Shown piece by piece: positions 29,568-40,505 of a DNA stretch of 64,000 bases; position 1 is the stretch's first letter, and each line of letters starts with the position of its first letter. A model generated the notes under the pieces. It did not search any database. It saw only the letters and a program-made list of their open reading frames with translations, and was not told the DNA's origin. The position numbers and the translations under genes are program-made. The DNA comes from Rhodobacteraceae bacterium IMCC1909 (GTDB lineage: Bacteria > Pseudomonadota > Alphaproteobacteria > Rhodobacterales > Rhodobacteraceae): NCBI GenBank assembly GCA_030704425.1, contig JAPDHM010000002.1, positions 868,001 through 932,000 of the forward strand, written 5' to 3'.

Positions 29568-32252
29568 TTATATACGCCCATGGCAATGTTTGAATTTTTT
29601 ACCAGACCCACACGGGCAGGCCTCGTTCCGGCCAGGATTGCCCCAGGTGGCGCGATCATTTTCGTCAAAAGCACCAGGTTCTGACGGGGTGTCATCCACT
29701 GATTGCGCCGCGGCTGCAATGGCCGCTTGTTGCCGGGCCATTTCTTCCATAATCGCCTTTTGCTCTTCGGCCGTGCGCATACGCACATGGGCCAAAAGCT
29801 GGGTCACCCGCTCACGCAATCCATCGAGCAAATTCTGAAACAATTGAAAAGCTTCAGATTTATACTCATTGAGCGGATCACGTTGCGCATAGCTGCGAAA
29901 CCCAACCACAGAGCGCAGATGCTCCAGAGTTAGCAAATGCTCTCGCCATTTGCTATCAATGGTTTCTAGCAAAATTTGCTTTTCAATCATCCGCATATTT
30001 TCAGGTCCAAACTCGACCGCCTTGCGGGCCATAAAATCATCACTAAGATCTTCGAGCTTTTCGCGGATCGTGTCATCATCGACACCCTCTTCCGCCGCCC
30101 AGTCCACTACTGGCGCATCAAGCCCTAAGTTCTCTGCAAGGGCCGCTTGCAGGCCCTCCACATCCCATTGATCGGCATAGGATTTCGGCGGCATAAATTG
30201 CGTCACCAAGTCATCAATCACCTGATGGCGCATATCCTGTGTGATTTCTGCCAAATCATCGGCTTCCATGATCTCGCGACGTTGGCCGAAAATCACTTTA
30301 CGCTGATCATTCATCACATCATCGAATTTCAAAAGCTGTTTGCGGATGTCAAAGTTGCGACCTTCCACTTTGGCCTGCGCGCGTTCTAGGGATTTATTGA
30401 CCCAAGGATGCACAATTGCCTCGCCCTCTTTCATGCCCAAAGTGTTGAGCACTTTTTCCAAACGCTCCGAGCCGAAAATCCGCATCAAATCATCATCCAA
30501 AGACAGGAAAAAGGAGCTGCGACCAGGATCCCCTTGCCGGCCAGATCGACCACGCAATTGGTTATCAATGCGGCGCGACTCGTGCCGTTCAGTGGCCAAA
30601 ACATAAAGCCCGCCAGCATCTTTGACCGCCTGCTCATCGCTGGCGTGTTCTTCTTCGATCCGACTGCGAATATCATCTGGGTTCGCCTCAGGGTCCGCCG
30701 CAATGGCCTCCATAATGGAGAACTCAAAATTGCCGCCCAATTTGATGTCCGTACCCCGCCCGGCCATATTGGTCGCAATCGTCACTGCACCCAGCTTACC
30801 TGCATCGGCAACGATTTTGGCCTCTTGCTCATGCTGGCGCGCGTTCAAAACATTGTGCGTGATGCCAGCAGCGGTCAACAATTCTGACAGAAACTCTGAC
30901 TTCTCAATTGAGGTTGTGCCGACCAAAACAGGTTGCTTTTTCTCATGAGCCACTTTGATAGCGTCAACGACAGCATTGTATTTTTCACCGGCGGTCCGAT
31001 AAACTTGATCATCCTCATCCACCCGCGCAACCAAGCGATTGGTGGGCACTTCCACAACACCCAAGCCATAAATTTCATGAAATTCATCAGCCTCGGTCAA
31101 GGCTGTGCCCGTCATGCCGCCCAATTTATCGTATAGGCGGAAATAATTTTGAAAGGTGACCGAAGCCAAAGTGACATTTTCGGCCTGAATGGTGCAGCCT
31201 TCCTTAGCTTCAATGGCCTGATGCAACCCATCAGAGAGGCGCCGACCAGCCATCATCCGGCCCGTAAATTCGTCGATCAACACCACTTCACCATCCCGCA
31301 CGATATAGTCTTTATCCCGGGTGAAGAGCTTATGCGCCCTCAGACCTTGGTTGACGTGGTGCACAATGGTCGTGCTTTCTGGATCATAGAGCGATTGACC
31401 TTCCGGCAGAATGCCCTTGCCACTCAGCACCTCTTCCAACCATTCGTTGCCTTCATCGGTGAAGGTCACATTTTTGGTCTTTTCATCTAACGTATAATGG
31501 GCCTCCAGAACATCTGGGATCAGCTGGTCAATGATCTTGTACAGCTCCGAGCGATCTTGCGATGGGCCAGAAATAATCAGCGGGGTGCGCGCCTCATCAA
31601 TCAAAATGGAATCCACCTCATCCACAATCGCGAAATTGTGGAATCGTTGATGCATTTGGCTCAACTCGGCCTTCATATTGTCGCGCAAATAATCAAACCC
31701 AAGCTCGTTATTCGTCGCATATGTGACATCACAGGCATAGGCTGCGGCTTTTTCATCATCGGGTTGCTGAGGGTAAACCACCCCAGTGGTCAGGCCCAAA
31801 GCCCCATAGACTTTCGACATCCAGTCCGCATCGCGGCGCGCCAAATAGTCATTGACTGTTACAATATGCACACCCTTGCCGGTCAAAGCATTAAGATAAG
31901 CCGGGAAAGTCGCAACCAAGGTTTTACCCTCACCGGTTTTCATTTCTGCAATATTGCCTTCATGCAAGAATATGCCACCCATCAGCTGCACATCAAAGGC
32001 ACGCAAACCCAAGGCGCGCTTGGCGGCCTCGCGACAATTGGCAAAAGCCTCTGGCAGCAGGCTGTTTAAATCCTCACCAGATGTGGCGCGATCTCGCAGT
32101 TCAGCCGTCTTAGCCACCAGGCCCTCATCACTCAGAGCCTCAAACTCAGGTTCAAGCGCGTTGATTTTCTCGATCAACGGCCGGGTCGCTTTGACCTTGC
32201 GATCATTTGGTGTGCCAAAAACTTTTTTAGCAAGTGTTCCTAGACCCAGCAT
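29568..32252 (-). CDS. secA: Protein translocase ATPase SecA
   Basis: An 894-residue motor that pushes preproteins through SecYEG. Walker A is [16 protein letters not shown], with [20 protein letters not shown] as the DEAD-like motif and [15 protein letters not shown] in the second motor domain. The carboxy-terminal zinc site [15 protein letters not shown], which binds SecB or ribosomes, is intact. The start and length match the family. It is divergent from the parvulin foldase gene, an arrangement that links export with folding of exported proteins. The 265-base spacer downstream shows no convincing terminator or gene. Confidence 0.98.
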   Translation of the reverse strand: MLGLGTLAKKVFGTPNDRKVKATRPLIEKINALEPEFEALSDEGLVAKTAELRDRATSGEDLNSLLPEAFANCREAAKRALGLRAFDVQLMGGIFLHEGNIAEMKTGEGKTLVATFPAYLNALTGKGVHIVTVNDYLARRDADWMSKVYGALGLTTGVVYPQQPDDEKAAAYACDVTYATNNELGFDYLRDNMKAELSQMHQRFHNFAIVDEVDSILIDEARTPLIISGPSQDRSELYKIIDQLIPDVLEAHYTLDEKTKNVTFTDEGNEWLEEVLSGKGILPEGQSLYDPESTTIVHHVNQGLRAHKLFTRDKDYIVRDGEVVLIDEFTGRMMAGRRLSDGLHQAIEAKEGCTIQAENVTLASVTFQNYFRLYDKLGGMTGTALTEADEFHEIYGLGVVEVPTNRLVARVDEDDQVYRTAGEKYNAVVDAIKVAHEKKQPVLVGTTSIEKSEFLSELLTAAGITHNVLNARQHEQEAKIVADAGKLGAVTIATNMAGRGTDIKLGGNFEFSIMEAIAADPEANPDDIRSRIEEEHASDEQAVKDAGGLYVLATERHESRRIDNQLRGRSGRQGDPGRSSFFLSLDDDLMRIFGSERLEKVLNTLGMKEGEAIVHPWVNKSLERAQAKVEGRNFDIRKQLLKFDDVMNDQRKVIFGQRREIMEADDLAEITQDMRHQVIDDLVTQFMPPKSYADQWDVEGLQAALAENLGLDAPVVDWAAEEGVDDDTIREKLEDLSDDFMARKAVEFGPENMRMIEKQILLETIDSKWREHLLTLEHLRSVVGFRSYAQRDPLNEYKSEAFQLFQNLLDGLRERVTQLLAHVRMRTAEEQKAIMEEMARQQAAIAAAAQSVDDTPSEPGAFDENDRATWGNPGRNEACPCGSGKKFKHCHGRI

Positions 32253-32440
32253 ATTCGCTCCGCATGGTTATTCAAATCAAATGAGGGATTTGCTTGCCCA
32301 CCGCGCCACCGCAGCTTATGAAAAGCCAAAGGCGTGTGCAGAGTTGAGCCGGCCCCCTCAGGGCCACCCAAACGATGTATGGGTCCCGCATTACAGTGTC
32401 AACGGCGCGGGAGAGTCCGTGCGCATCAAAGGATAAAACA

Positions 32441-33274
32441 ATGGCAAAATCATCCACAATCTTCCGCAACATAGCCTTCACTTTGTTCTTATCCACACCC
32501 TTGGCCGCTCAAGAAGCTAATTTGACCACCGTGGTTGCCACCGTAAACGGCACAGAACTGACGCTCGCCCATGTGCTTGACATCAAACGGCAGCTTCCAG
32601 AACAATACAGAAACCTTGAAGACAGCGTATTGTTCAATGGAATAATCGAACAATTGGTTCAGCAACAACTCTTGGCCAGCTCCGTAGAAACTCCGCCAAG
32701 CTGGCTGCCCACAGCGATGGAAAATCAAGAGCGCAACCTGCTGTCTACAACTGTCATTGAGGACATTCGCGCAGGCGCACTCAGTGACGCGGCCCTGAAA
32801 TCTGCCTATGAGGCCAAATTCCCTGCCGGTGGCGGCGAAGCAGAATATCAAGCCTCACATATTTTGCTCGAAACCGAGGACAAAGCACGTGAGCTTTTGA
32901 AGCTTTTGGATGAGGAAGCAGATTTTGCAACGCTCGCCCAGGAACATTCAACTGGCCCCTCCGGCCCGCGCGGTGGTGATTTGGGCTGGTTTGGCAAGGG
33001 TCAAATGGTGAAACCCTTTGAAGATGCAGTTCTCAACATGGAGCCAGGCAACTATACCGGCCCAGTGCAAACCCAGTTTGGCTATCATCTCATCTTGTTG
33101 AGAGACCGCAGAGTAATGGCACCCCCCAGCTTTGAAGAGATTCGGAGCGAGCTGGAAGTTGAGCTGCAAAATGCCGCTGTCGAAGCACATTTGCGCGCCT
33201 TAATGGATGAGGCGGATGTCACCCTACTGAGCGATGGCATTGATCCGTCCGTGCTATCAACCTTGGATCAATAA
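32441..33274 (+). CDS. Periplasmic parvulin-type peptidyl-prolyl isomerase
   Basis: A 277-residue exported foldase. A signal peptide (FRNIAFTLFLSTPLAAQE) ends near residue 22, followed by a SurA/PrsA-like chaperone helix region and the parvulin domain beginning EYQASHILLETEDKAREL and ending FGYHLILLRDRR, with the GGDLGWFGKGQMVKPFEDA core. It should assist folding of proteins delivered by SecA. The ATG at 32441 follows GGATAAAACA; a longer frame would put 22 unrelated residues before the signal peptide. argJ starts four bases after its stop. Confidence 0.92.
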   Translation: MAKSSTIFRNIAFTLFLSTPLAAQEANLTTVVATVNGTELTLAHVLDIKRQLPEQYRNLEDSVLFNGIIEQLVQQQLLASSVETPPSWLPTAMENQERNLLSTTVIEDIRAGALSDAALKSAYEAKFPAGGGEAEYQASHILLETEDKARELLKLLDEEADFATLAQEHSTGPSGPRGGDLGWFGKGQMVKPFEDAVLNMEPGNYTGPVQTQFGYHLILLRDRRVMAPPSFEEIRSELEVELQNAAVEAHLRALMDEADVTLLSDGIDPSVLSTLDQ

Positions 33275-33278
33275 CATC

Positions 33279-34496
33279 ATGACACAGATATCCCCTCTGG
33301 CCCCCGCAAATTTTCCGAATCTGCCCGGCATTGACGGGGTGCGCTTCGCCACGGCAGCTGCTGGGGTGAAATACCCCGGACGGACCGACGTCATGCTGGC
33401 CGCCATTGCGCCTGGAGCGGCCATCGCAGGCGTCTTCACCCGCTCCGCCACCCGCGCGGCCAGTGTCTTGGACTGTCAAGATAAAATTGGCGGTGATATG
33501 TCAAAAGGTGCTGCAATACTTGTCAATTCCGGCAATGCAAACGCCTTCACAGGCGCTGCGGGAAAGGCCTCGGTTGGCCGTATCTGTGCCGCTGTCGCCG
33601 CCCGGCTCAATATTCCCGCTGAAGCGGTTTTCACCTCCTCAACCGGGGTGATTGGTGAGGTCTTGCCAGATCAAAGAATCACAGATTGCCTTGACCAACT
33701 GACAGCCTCCCTAAACCCGGCGGCGCAGGAAGAGGCCGCACGGGCCATCATGACGACCGACACCTTTCCCAAAGGTGCGCCAAAGATACTGGAAATAGAT
33801 GGACAGCCCGTTACCATCAGTGGCTTTGCCAAAGGATCCGGCATGATCGCCCCGGATATGGCTACTATGTTGGTCTATATCTTCACAGATGCAAAAATTT
33901 CACAGCCAGATCTGCAAGCTCTGCTCGGGCATTTGACCGATCAAACCTTCAATTGCATCACCGTCGATAGCGACACCTCAACCTCTGACGCGCTCATCTG
34001 TGCTGCAACAGGAGCATCAGGTGTAGATGTAACGGAAAGCCGTGATTTCGCAGAAGCATTGAAAAAGGTCATGCTTGACCTGGCCCATCAAGTGGTCAAA
34101 GACGGCGAGGGCGCAACAAAATTTGTCACGGTTGAAGTGACCGGTGCCAAAAATGATGCCGACGCTCGCAAAGTGGCGATGTCTATCGCGAACTCTCCCT
34201 TGGTCAAAACGGCGATTGCTGGTGAAGATCCCAACTGGGGCCGCATTGTCATGGCTGTTGGGAAATCCGGCGCCGAGGCAGATCGCGACCGGCTTTCCAT
34301 TTGGTTTGGACCGCATCTGGTGGCCGAAAATGGCTGGGTTGCCCCAAGCTATACAGAGGAAGCGGGCGCGAGCTATATGCAGCAAGCTGAGTTGATTATT
34401 CGCACAGATCTCGGAGTCGGCACGGGGCAAACCACGGTTTGGACATGTGATTTGACGCATGTCTATATTGAAATTAACGCGGATTACCGCTCGTGA
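33279..34496 (+). CDS. argJ: Bifunctional glutamate N-acetyltransferase/ornithine acetyltransferase ArgJ
   Basis: A 405-residue self-cleaving enzyme of the cyclic arginine pathway, moving acetyl from N-acetylornithine to glutamate. The autocleavage site is DMATMLVYIFTDA, with the threonine after the alanine as new amino-terminal nucleophile. GSGMIAPDM and AGEDPNWGRIVMAVGKSGA are family signatures. The ATG at 33279 gives MTQISPLAPANF; an upstream in-frame start overlaps the previous gene. The mutT GTG overlaps its stop (GTGA). The window also carries argG at its right edge. Confidence 0.97.
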   Translation: MTQISPLAPANFPNLPGIDGVRFATAAAGVKYPGRTDVMLAAIAPGAAIAGVFTRSATRAASVLDCQDKIGGDMSKGAAILVNSGNANAFTGAAGKASVGRICAAVAARLNIPAEAVFTSSTGVIGEVLPDQRITDCLDQLTASLNPAAQEEAARAIMTTDTFPKGAPKILEIDGQPVTISGFAKGSGMIAPDMATMLVYIFTDAKISQPDLQALLGHLTDQTFNCITVDSDTSTSDALICAATGASGVDVTESRDFAEALKKVMLDLAHQVVKDGEGATKFVTVEVTGAKNDADARKVAMSIANSPLVKTAIAGEDPNWGRIVMAVGKSGAEADRDRLSIWFGPHLVAENGWVAPSYTEEAGASYMQQAELIIRTDLGVGTGQTTVWTCDLTHVYIEINADYRS

Positions 34497-34891
34497 AAAC
34501 GATCCTGGTCTCTGCAGTTGCCCTAATCGATCCAGATGGTCGTGTGCTTTTGGCACAGCGTCCCAAAGGAAAATCCATGGCCGGCCTTTGGGAATTTCCC
34601 GGCGGCAAGGTCGAAGCGGGAGAAACCCCAGAGGCCGCCTTAATTCGCGAATTAGAAGAAGAATTGGGCATTAACACTTGGCAAAGCTGCCTTGCCCCGC
34701 TGACATTTGCCAGCCATACCTATGAGGATTTTCACCTTTTAATGCCGCTCTTCGCCTGCCGGAAGTGGCAAGGTATTCCGCAGCCTCAGGAAGGGCAGTC
34801 CCTAAAATGGGTTCCAAAACAGGATCTTAGATCTTATCCCATGCCTGCCGCAGATCTACCTTTGATTCCCATCCTATACGATTGGCTCTAA
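34493..34891 (+). CDS. mutT: 8-oxo-dGTP diphosphatase MutT
   Basis: A 132-residue nudix enzyme that removes oxidised guanine nucleotides. The nudix box is GGKVEAGETPEAALIRELEEELGI, matching G-x5-E-x7-R-E-U-x-E-E-x-G-U at residues 38-60. LLAQRPKGKSMAGLWEFPGG ahead of it is typical of MutT, as is the length. It starts with GTG overlapping the argJ stop codon, so translation is coupled. Together with mutM elsewhere in the window it forms part of the GO repair system. Confidence 0.93.
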   Translation: MKTILVSAVALIDPDGRVLLAQRPKGKSMAGLWEFPGGKVEAGETPEAALIRELEEELGINTWQSCLAPLTFASHTYEDFHLLMPLFACRKWQGIPQPQEGQSLKWVPKQDLRSYPMPAADLPLIPILYDWL

Positions 34892-35001
34892 TTCTATCCA
34901 TAGTCTTAGTAACTTTTACATAATTTCAATGTAACTTGTCCCCAATAGGTTTGGGAAAAAGTGCAGTGGATCAAAAAGACAGCGCAAACAATCAATCAAT
35001 C

Positions 35002-35124
35002 ATGAAAACGATTATGATCGGATCGCGGATTTTAGCTCAGGGGATTTACAAAGGCGAAGCCGCCAAAGGAGCAATCCAAATCAAGATCGGGCAAAAACTC
35101 TATGTGGGACAACCCATTTCATAG
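35002..35124 (+). CDS. Small conserved-looking protein, function unknown
   Basis: A 40-residue frame starting ATG at 35002 (MKTIMIGSRILAQGIYK) and ending YVGQPIS, immediately before a bidirectional terminator. The pattern of alternating hydrophobic residues (IQIKIGQKLYVGQPI) suggests a small beta-sheet protein. The same frame is open upstream to a GTG at 34966 and a TTG at 34936. No strong ribosome-binding site precedes any of the starts. I cannot assign a function; its position between mutT and infB, with its own terminator, argues that it is a real gene. Confidence 0.5.
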   Translation: MKTIMIGSRILAQGIYKGEAAKGAIQIKIGQKLYVGQPIS

Positions 35125-35133
35125 AACGCAAAG

Positions 35134-35165
35134 AAAAATGGCGCCCGATGGGAGCGCCATTTTTT
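35134..35165. terminator. Bidirectional terminator between the small ORF and infB
   Basis: AAAAATGGCGC (35134-35144) and GCGCCATTTTTT (35154-35165) form an 11-bp stem around a nine-base loop with A-tracts and T-tracts on both sides. It ends 11 bases from the infB stop codon and 9 bases after the small ORF, so it serves both converging transcripts. Confidence 0.92.
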
Positions 35166-35176
35166 ATCTTTGAAAA

Positions 35177-37642
35177 TTAAGCCAGCTTGCGTTCGACTTC
35201 TTCGCGCTCAAAAATTTCGATTACATCGTTTGGTCTGATATCATCATAATTTTCAAAGGCCATGCCACATTCTTGGCCCGATTGCACCTCAGGCACCTCG
35301 TCTTTGAAGCGCTTCAGTGTTTTCAGTGTGCCTTCATGAATAACAACGTTATCGCGTAGCAAGCGTACCCCAGCGGAGCGCCGAGCCACGCCTTCGGTAA
35401 CCAAGCAACCAGCCACTTTGCCAACGCCCGACACTTTGAACACTTCTTTGATATTGGCGTAACCAATGAATGTTTCGCGAATTTCAGCACTCAATAGACC
35501 AGAGGCCGCCGCTTTCACATCATCAACCAAATCATAAATCACTGAATAATAACGAATCTCAACGCCTTTTTGGTTGGCTGTGTTCCGCGCGGAGGTATTT
35601 GCCCGCACGTTAAAGCCAAACACCGGCGCCCCAGAGGCTTCGGCCAATCCGATATCTGTTTCTGTGATCGCACCGACACCAGAGTGCAAAACCCGCACCC
35701 GAACTTCGTCATTGCCGATTTTCGCCATGGCCTGCACGATCGCTTCCGCAGAGCCCTGAACGTCGGCTTTCAAAAGAATTGGCAGCTCACTGATATCTTC
35801 ATTGGCCTTCGCATTGGCCATGAGCTGTTCCAAAGTTGTCGCGGCACCTAAGGCGGCGCGTTTATCTTTGGCCGCTTGCGCACGATATTCTGCAATTTCG
35901 CGCGCCTGGGCTTCGGTTTCAACCACATTTAGAACATCGCCCGCTTCCGGTGTGCCGTTCAGGCCAAGAACTTCAACAGGCGTTGACGGCCCAGCGGTCT
36001 TGCTCCGTTCCCCAGAGTCGCTGATCAAGGCGCGCACTTTGCCCCATTGTTCGCCAACCACGAAAATATCGCCAAGTTTCAGCGTCCCGTTTTGCACCAA
36101 AACAGTGGCCACAGGTCCACGCCCGACATCCAACTGCGCTTCAATGACAGCGCCGGAGGCTGCGCGGTTTGGATTGGCTTTCAGCTCCAAAATTTCAGAC
36201 TGCAAAGCAATCGCTTCCAGCAATTGATCCAAGCCTTGGCCCGTTGTCGCAGAGACTTCCACGTCTTGGACCTCACCTGACATTTGCTCCACGATCACCT
36301 CGTGTTGCAACAAATCGGTCCGCACTTTTTGCGGATCAGCTGCAGGGCGGTCAATTTTGTTGATGGCCACAATCATCGGCACATTGGCCGCCTTCGCGTG
36401 GGCAATCGCCTCAATTGTTTGTGGCATCACCGCATCATCTGCAGCAACAACCAAGATAACAATATCTGTAACCTGCGCACCGCGTGAGCGCATCGAGGTA
36501 AAGGCCGCGTGACCCGGGGTGTCGAGGAAGGTCAAAAGATCGCCATTCTGCTCAACCTGATAGGCGCCGATATGCTGGGTAATGCCGCCGGCTTCACCGG
36601 AGACCACCCGCGCATTACGGATCGCATCCAAAAGCGAGGTTTTCCCGTGATCAACATGGCCCATAACCGTAATGATTGGCGCACGAGGCTTAAGATCTTC
36701 AGGACTATCAACCACTTGGTCAATCACATCCTCAACATCCGCATCAGAAACGCGCACAATTTTGTGACCAAACTCTTCTACAATCAACTCAGCTGTATCT
36801 TGGTCAATGGTTTGGTTCTGTGTCACCATCATGCCCATTTGCATCAAAGATTTCACAACATCAGCGACCCGCTCAGCCATACGATTGGCTAGCTCTTGCA
36901 CCATGATCGCGTCCGGCACTTGCACGTCGCGGATAATCTTTTCACGCTCAACAGTCCCACCCATCGCTTTTTGACGGGCGCGCTCTTGCTTGCGCTTCAT
37001 CGACGCCATTGAGCGATGCCGCCCATCATTTCCAGCGCTGGCCTGATTAACAGTCAGCTTGCCAGAGCGACGATTGTCTTCCCGGCCTTTGTTGCGGCTT
37101 GGACGCGCAGGTTCCTCACGGCGCACAGGCTCAGCAACTTTATTACGCACAACGCCAGTTTTGGCAGCACGCTCTTCGGGTGTCGGTGGCGGTGCGGCTG
37201 CAAGCAGCGCAGCGGCCTCCGTTTCGCGCTTCTTTTGCTCTTCAGCAGCGATTTTTGCCTGCGTCCGCTCTTCGCGTTCGCGCAGTTCGCGCTCTTTTGT
37301 TTCCTGTTCTTCGCGGCGACGGTTGCGATCAGCCTCCCGCTCGAGATCTTCTTGCGCACGCCGTGCTGCGTCTTCTGTCTCGCGCGCTTTTGCGGCTTGA
37401 ACAGCTTTTAAACGACGCTCCATTTCCGCGTCAGAAATTCCAGCCGGCCGGCGTGCAGGATCGCCGCCCCGCACAGCTCCAGGAGCGGCAGGTTTCGCGG
37501 CACCGGGCTTGGGTACGACAACGCGTTTACGCTTGGTTTCCACCACAACATTCTTGGTCCGGCCGTGGCTGAAACTTTGTTTCACATTTCCCGAACGTGA
37601 CCCGCCCATCAAACCCAGTGTTTTTTTTCCGTCGTCGCTCAT
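35177..37642 (-). CDS. infB: Translation initiation factor IF-2
   Basis: An 821-residue GTPase that places initiator tRNA on the 30S subunit. The amino-terminal third is a long charged, low-complexity region rich in Arg, Glu and Ala (coiled coil, residues about 80-180) followed by an IF2_N-like section. G-domain motifs are [27 protein letters not shown] and AINKIDRP. It is the last gene of the rimP-nusA-ylxR-infB operon, 34 bases after ylxR, and ends at a strong terminator. Confidence 0.98.
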   Translation of the reverse strand: MSDDGKKTLGLMGGSRSGNVKQSFSHGRTKNVVVETKRKRVVVPKPGAAKPAAPGAVRGGDPARRPAGISDAEMERRLKAVQAAKARETEDAARRAQEDLEREADRNRRREEQETKERELREREERTQAKIAAEEQKKRETEAAALLAAAPPPTPEERAAKTGVVRNKVAEPVRREEPARPSRNKGREDNRRSGKLTVNQASAGNDGRHRSMASMKRKQERARQKAMGGTVEREKIIRDVQVPDAIMVQELANRMAERVADVVKSLMQMGMMVTQNQTIDQDTAELIVEEFGHKIVRVSDADVEDVIDQVVDSPEDLKPRAPIITVMGHVDHGKTSLLDAIRNARVVSGEAGGITQHIGAYQVEQNGDLLTFLDTPGHAAFTSMRSRGAQVTDIVILVVAADDAVMPQTIEAIAHAKAANVPMIVAINKIDRPAADPQKVRTDLLQHEVIVEQMSGEVQDVEVSATTGQGLDQLLEAIALQSEILELKANPNRAASGAVIEAQLDVGRGPVATVLVQNGTLKLGDIFVVGEQWGKVRALISDSGERSKTAGPSTPVEVLGLNGTPEAGDVLNVVETEAQAREIAEYRAQAAKDKRAALGAATTLEQLMANAKANEDISELPILLKADVQGSAEAIVQAMAKIGNDEVRVRVLHSGVGAITETDIGLAEASGAPVFGFNVRANTSARNTANQKGVEIRYYSVIYDLVDDVKAAASGLLSAEIRETFIGYANIKEVFKVSGVGKVAGCLVTEGVARRSAGVRLLRDNVVIHEGTLKTLKRFKDEVPEVQSGQECGMAFENYDDIRPNDVIEIFEREEVERKLA

Positions 37643-37676
37643 AAAGCTCTATTGTCCTTTTCAGAGGGCTATTGCC

Positions 37677-38279
37677 CTATGCCACCTTTGTGGCTTCTCG
37701 TAATCCGCGCAGTCTTGCGGCCTCATGTACTACACGTTCGCTAAGTTTGCCACCGGAGAGTGCGCAGTGTATCGCATGCCCGCGCCCAAATGCCAAACCC
37801 AATTCCTGCGCCGTTAAACACCCAAAAAATCGTCCACCCTCTGGGGTCCATAGTTTGTCTTTACCACGGGCAGATCCATCGCTGGCTTGCAGCAAAACTT
37901 TGGCCCGGCCCTCGGCCAACCACCCTTTAACCTTCTCAAAGCCTGTTACAGCTTTGCCGGCTTTGCGGGCAATTGATACAAGGTCAACCACCCGGCGCGC
38001 CAGCTGCCGGTCAATCTGAGCAATCAGATCATCTGGCACGCTCACCTGCGTTTTCGCACCACGGGCAAAAACTTTGCGCTTTACCGCGTCTTCCAAAATA
38101 TGCAGGTCGGCAGTGACATAATACCCCCTACTGGGCAATTTTTCCAGTATATCCGGCACGACCACCCCATCAGGGCTGGTCACAAAGCGGATTAACCCCG
38201 CTTTTGGACCAGACTCCTGGCTGACCAAGCATTTACGCTCGGTCAGATTTTCCGCAATGTGGGCGCCGCTGTGGCTCAT
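37677..38279 (-). CDS. YlxR (DUF448) and L7Ae-like RNA-binding protein fusion
   Basis: A 200-residue protein in two parts. Residues about 12-80 are YlxR/DUF448 (RKCLVSQESGPKAGLIRFV... LPSRGYYVTADLHILEDAVKRK), residues about 92-190 are an L7Ae/YbxF-like fold (VDLVSIARKAGKAVTGFEKVKGWL). Both parts bind RNA, and the fusion is usual in alphaproteobacteria between nusA and infB. YlxR proteins have been linked to RNase P and to transcription factors in other bacteria. The ATG directly follows the nusA TAA, so the genes are co-translated. Confidence 0.9.
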   Translation of the reverse strand: MSHSGAHIAENLTERKCLVSQESGPKAGLIRFVTSPDGVVVPDILEKLPSRGYYVTADLHILEDAVKRKVFARGAKTQVSVPDDLIAQIDRQLARRVVDLVSIARKAGKAVTGFEKVKGWLAEGRAKVLLQASDGSARGKDKLWTPEGGRFFGCLTAQELGLAFGRGHAIHCALSGGKLSERVVHEAARLRGLREATKVA

Positions 38280-39893
38280 TTAGCTCACCAGTTCCGCATC
38301 GTCTTCTGAGACTTCCGCCTCTTCATCGAGCAATTCTTCAGGGTCCACCCAGCCCAGCATTATCCGAGCCGTCATCACCATATTTTGCGCTTCTGCCAAA
38401 TCCACATCGAATTTTTCAAGCACGCCGTCATCTTTGACCCGCTCACCCTCCACAGTGGTCCAGCCACCGGCCAATTCCCAATCGGCGCAAGTGGCGAAAT
38501 CTTCCAAGGTTTTCACGCCATCATCAGCCAAAGCTTCAATCATCTGTGGCGTTAAGCCTTCGAAATTCACTAGGCTATCTTCGACACCCAACTCACGAGC
38601 ACGAGCCATTGCACGGGTGTTTTCGGCTTCAATCACGTCACGCGCACGTGCTTGCAGCTCACCTGCCGTGGCTTCATCCACCCCGTCGATGACCAAAAGC
38701 TCATCAAGCTCCACATAGGCCACCTCTTCAAGGCTGGTAAATCCTTCAGACACCAAGAGCTGTGCAAAGAATTCGTCCAGATCCAAGCTGTCGATAAAGA
38801 GCTTGGTGCGCACTTCAAATTCGGCCTGACGACGTTTGGATTCTTCTTCCTCTGTCATGATGTCGATGTCGAGGCTGGTCAGCTGGCTGGCCAAACGCAC
38901 GTTTTGACCGCGACGTCCAATGGCCAGGCTAAGCTGCTCATCTGGTACAACAACAACAATCTTGCCAGCTTCTTCATCCAGAACCACCTTGGTCACTTCC
39001 GCAGGTTGCAGAGCGTTCACCAAGAAAGTTGGTTGATCTTCATTCCAAGGGATAATGTCGATTTTTTCACCTTGAAGTTCATTCACAACCGCTTGCACCC
39101 GGCTGCCGCGCATCCCAACGCAGGCACCAACAGGATCAATGGAGCCGTCATAAGAGATCACGGCGATCTTCGCGCGCGATCCAGGATCACGAGCCACGGC
39201 TTTGATCTCAATGATGCCATCATAGATTTCTGGCACTTCCATTTTGAACAATTCCGCCATGAATTCTGGCGCCGTCCGCGACAGGAAGATCTGCGGGCCG
39301 CGTTGCTCACGGCGCACTTCCTTGATGTAGACGCGAATACGATCGTTGGGGCGATAGCTTTCACGGCCAATTTTTTCATTGCGGCGCAACACAGCTTCAC
39401 CGCGGCCAATATCGACAATGACATTGCCATATTCTTCGCGCTTCACCAGACCATTGATAATCGTGCCAGCACGGTCCTTGAATTCTTCATATTGACGATC
39501 CCGCTCGGCTTCGCGGACTTTTTGCAAAATGACCTGCTTGGCAGATTGCGCGGCGATGCGGCCCATTTCAACCGGAGGAACCTCTTCAATATACTGCTGA
39601 CCCACTTCTGGGTTCTCCATATATTGCTTGGCTTGCTCAACGGTGAATTCCGCTTGGTAATTTTCCAGCAACTCTTCTTCCACAACAGTGCGCACGCGGG
39701 TGAAGGTCGCTCGGCCAGTTTTCCGGTCAATAGAAACTCGGATATCCATTTCTGCGCCATAGCGAGACTTTGCCGCCCGCGCTAAGGATTCTTCCATCGC
39801 ATCAATCACCAGACCGGGATCAATCATTTTTTCACGAGCAACAGCTTCGGCGGTTTGTAGCAGTTCAAGCTGGTTTGCAGATGTAATGGCCAT
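38280..39893 (-). CDS. nusA: Transcription termination/antitermination factor NusA
   Basis: A 537-residue RNA-polymerase-bound factor. The order is amino-terminal domain, S1 domain (GLVKREEYGNVIVDIGRGEAVL), KH1 and KH2 (RAKIAVISYDGSIDPVGACVGMRGSR; LAIGRRGQNVRLASQL), and two helix-hairpin acidic repeats near the carboxy terminus, ending in an acidic tail. The start overlaps the rimP stop by one base (TAATG). The operon leader has a terminator hairpin that NusA itself could regulate. Confidence 0.97.
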   Translation of the reverse strand: MAITSANQLELLQTAEAVAREKMIDPGLVIDAMEESLARAAKSRYGAEMDIRVSIDRKTGRATFTRVRTVVEEELLENYQAEFTVEQAKQYMENPEVGQQYIEEVPPVEMGRIAAQSAKQVILQKVREAERDRQYEEFKDRAGTIINGLVKREEYGNVIVDIGRGEAVLRRNEKIGRESYRPNDRIRVYIKEVRREQRGPQIFLSRTAPEFMAELFKMEVPEIYDGIIEIKAVARDPGSRAKIAVISYDGSIDPVGACVGMRGSRVQAVVNELQGEKIDIIPWNEDQPTFLVNALQPAEVTKVVLDEEAGKIVVVVPDEQLSLAIGRRGQNVRLASQLTSLDIDIMTEEEESKRRQAEFEVRTKLFIDSLDLDEFFAQLLVSEGFTSLEEVAYVELDELLVIDGVDEATAGELQARARDVIEAENTRAMARARELGVEDSLVNFEGLTPQMIEALADDGVKTLEDFATCADWELAGGWTTVEGERVKDDGVLEKFDVDLAEAQNMVMTARIMLGWVDPEELLDEEAEVSEDDAELVS

Positions 39894-40465
39894 TAGTCTT
39901 CCTCTCCATCAACGATGGTTTGCACTTCATCATATTGTGTTTCATCAATTTGACCCGCGTCTTTGCGACCTTTGAGAACCGCGCGTATCAAATCATCCGT
40001 CAAGATCAGCTTGGCATCAGCCAACCAGTCAAATTTGAGACCAATCGTCCCCTCTTCGATGGTGATCAAAACCTCATCTCCATCCGTGCCTGCCAAGTCT
40101 CCCTTGAAGCGGCGGCGGCCGTCGATCAAGTGTTCAGTTTCAATCTTGGCCACATAGCCAATCCATTGGTCAAAATCTTTCAATCGAGTCAAGGGTCGAT
40201 CAATTCCAGGGCTTGAAACTTCAAGCGTATAGGCTTCAATAATCGGATCTTCCACATCCATCAAAGCGGAAACCGCTGTGCTGATCTCAGCACAGCCATC
40301 CACCTCCATCGTGCCATCAGGCTTTTGCGCCATGATTTGCAGCGTCGGGGTGTTGCCGCTCATCAAACGCAAACGCACCACCTCATAGCCCAAACCCTCA
40401 ATCATCGGGTTCAGGATCTTGAGCAATCGCTGGTCCATTGCAGCCTTGGCAATCAGATCTGTCAT
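39893..40465 (-). CDS. rimP: Ribosome maturation factor RimP
   Basis: A 190-residue 30S assembly factor. The phrases [30 protein letters not shown] and [16 protein letters not shown] are family signatures. The ATG at 40465 has AAAGG five bases upstream; a GTG two codons earlier is less well placed. First gene of the rimP-nusA-ylxR-infB operon, preceded by an intrinsic-terminator-like hairpin. Confidence 0.95.
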   Translation of the reverse strand: MTDLIAKAAMDQRLLKILNPMIEGLGYEVVRLRLMSGNTPTLQIMAQKPDGTMEVDGCAEISTAVSALMDVEDPIIEAYTLEVSSPGIDRPLTRLKDFDQWIGYVAKIETEHLIDGRRRFKGDLAGTDGDEVLITIEEGTIGLKFDWLADAKLILTDDLIRAVLKGRKDAGQIDETQYDEVQTIVDGEED

Positions 40466-40481
40466 AGGCACCTTTCAGGCA

Positions 40482-40505
40482 CAAAAAAACGGGCGCGCGG
40501 CCCGT
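40482..40505 (-). promoter_or_regulatory. Attenuator-like terminator hairpin in the rimP leader
   Basis: Read on the reverse strand, ACGGGC, a five-base loop and GCCCGT are followed by seven T, a classic intrinsic terminator. The T-run ends only 4 bases before the rimP ribosome-binding AAAGG and 16 before the ATG, so it lies inside the operon leader and not at the end of another gene. In Escherichia coli the metY-rimP-nusA-infB leader also holds terminators used for NusA feedback; similar control here is an inference. Confidence 0.7.

Noticed and set aside
32375-32440. Longer start for the parvulin gene
   Set aside because: It would place 22 polar residues in front of a clear signal peptide and overlaps the divergent secA leader.
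38652-39785. A 377-codon open frame on the plus strand inside nusA
   Set aside because: It is antisense to a full-length, well-conserved NusA and its composition (His, Phe, Asn-rich) is the mirror of that gene. No ribosome-binding site or family resemblance.
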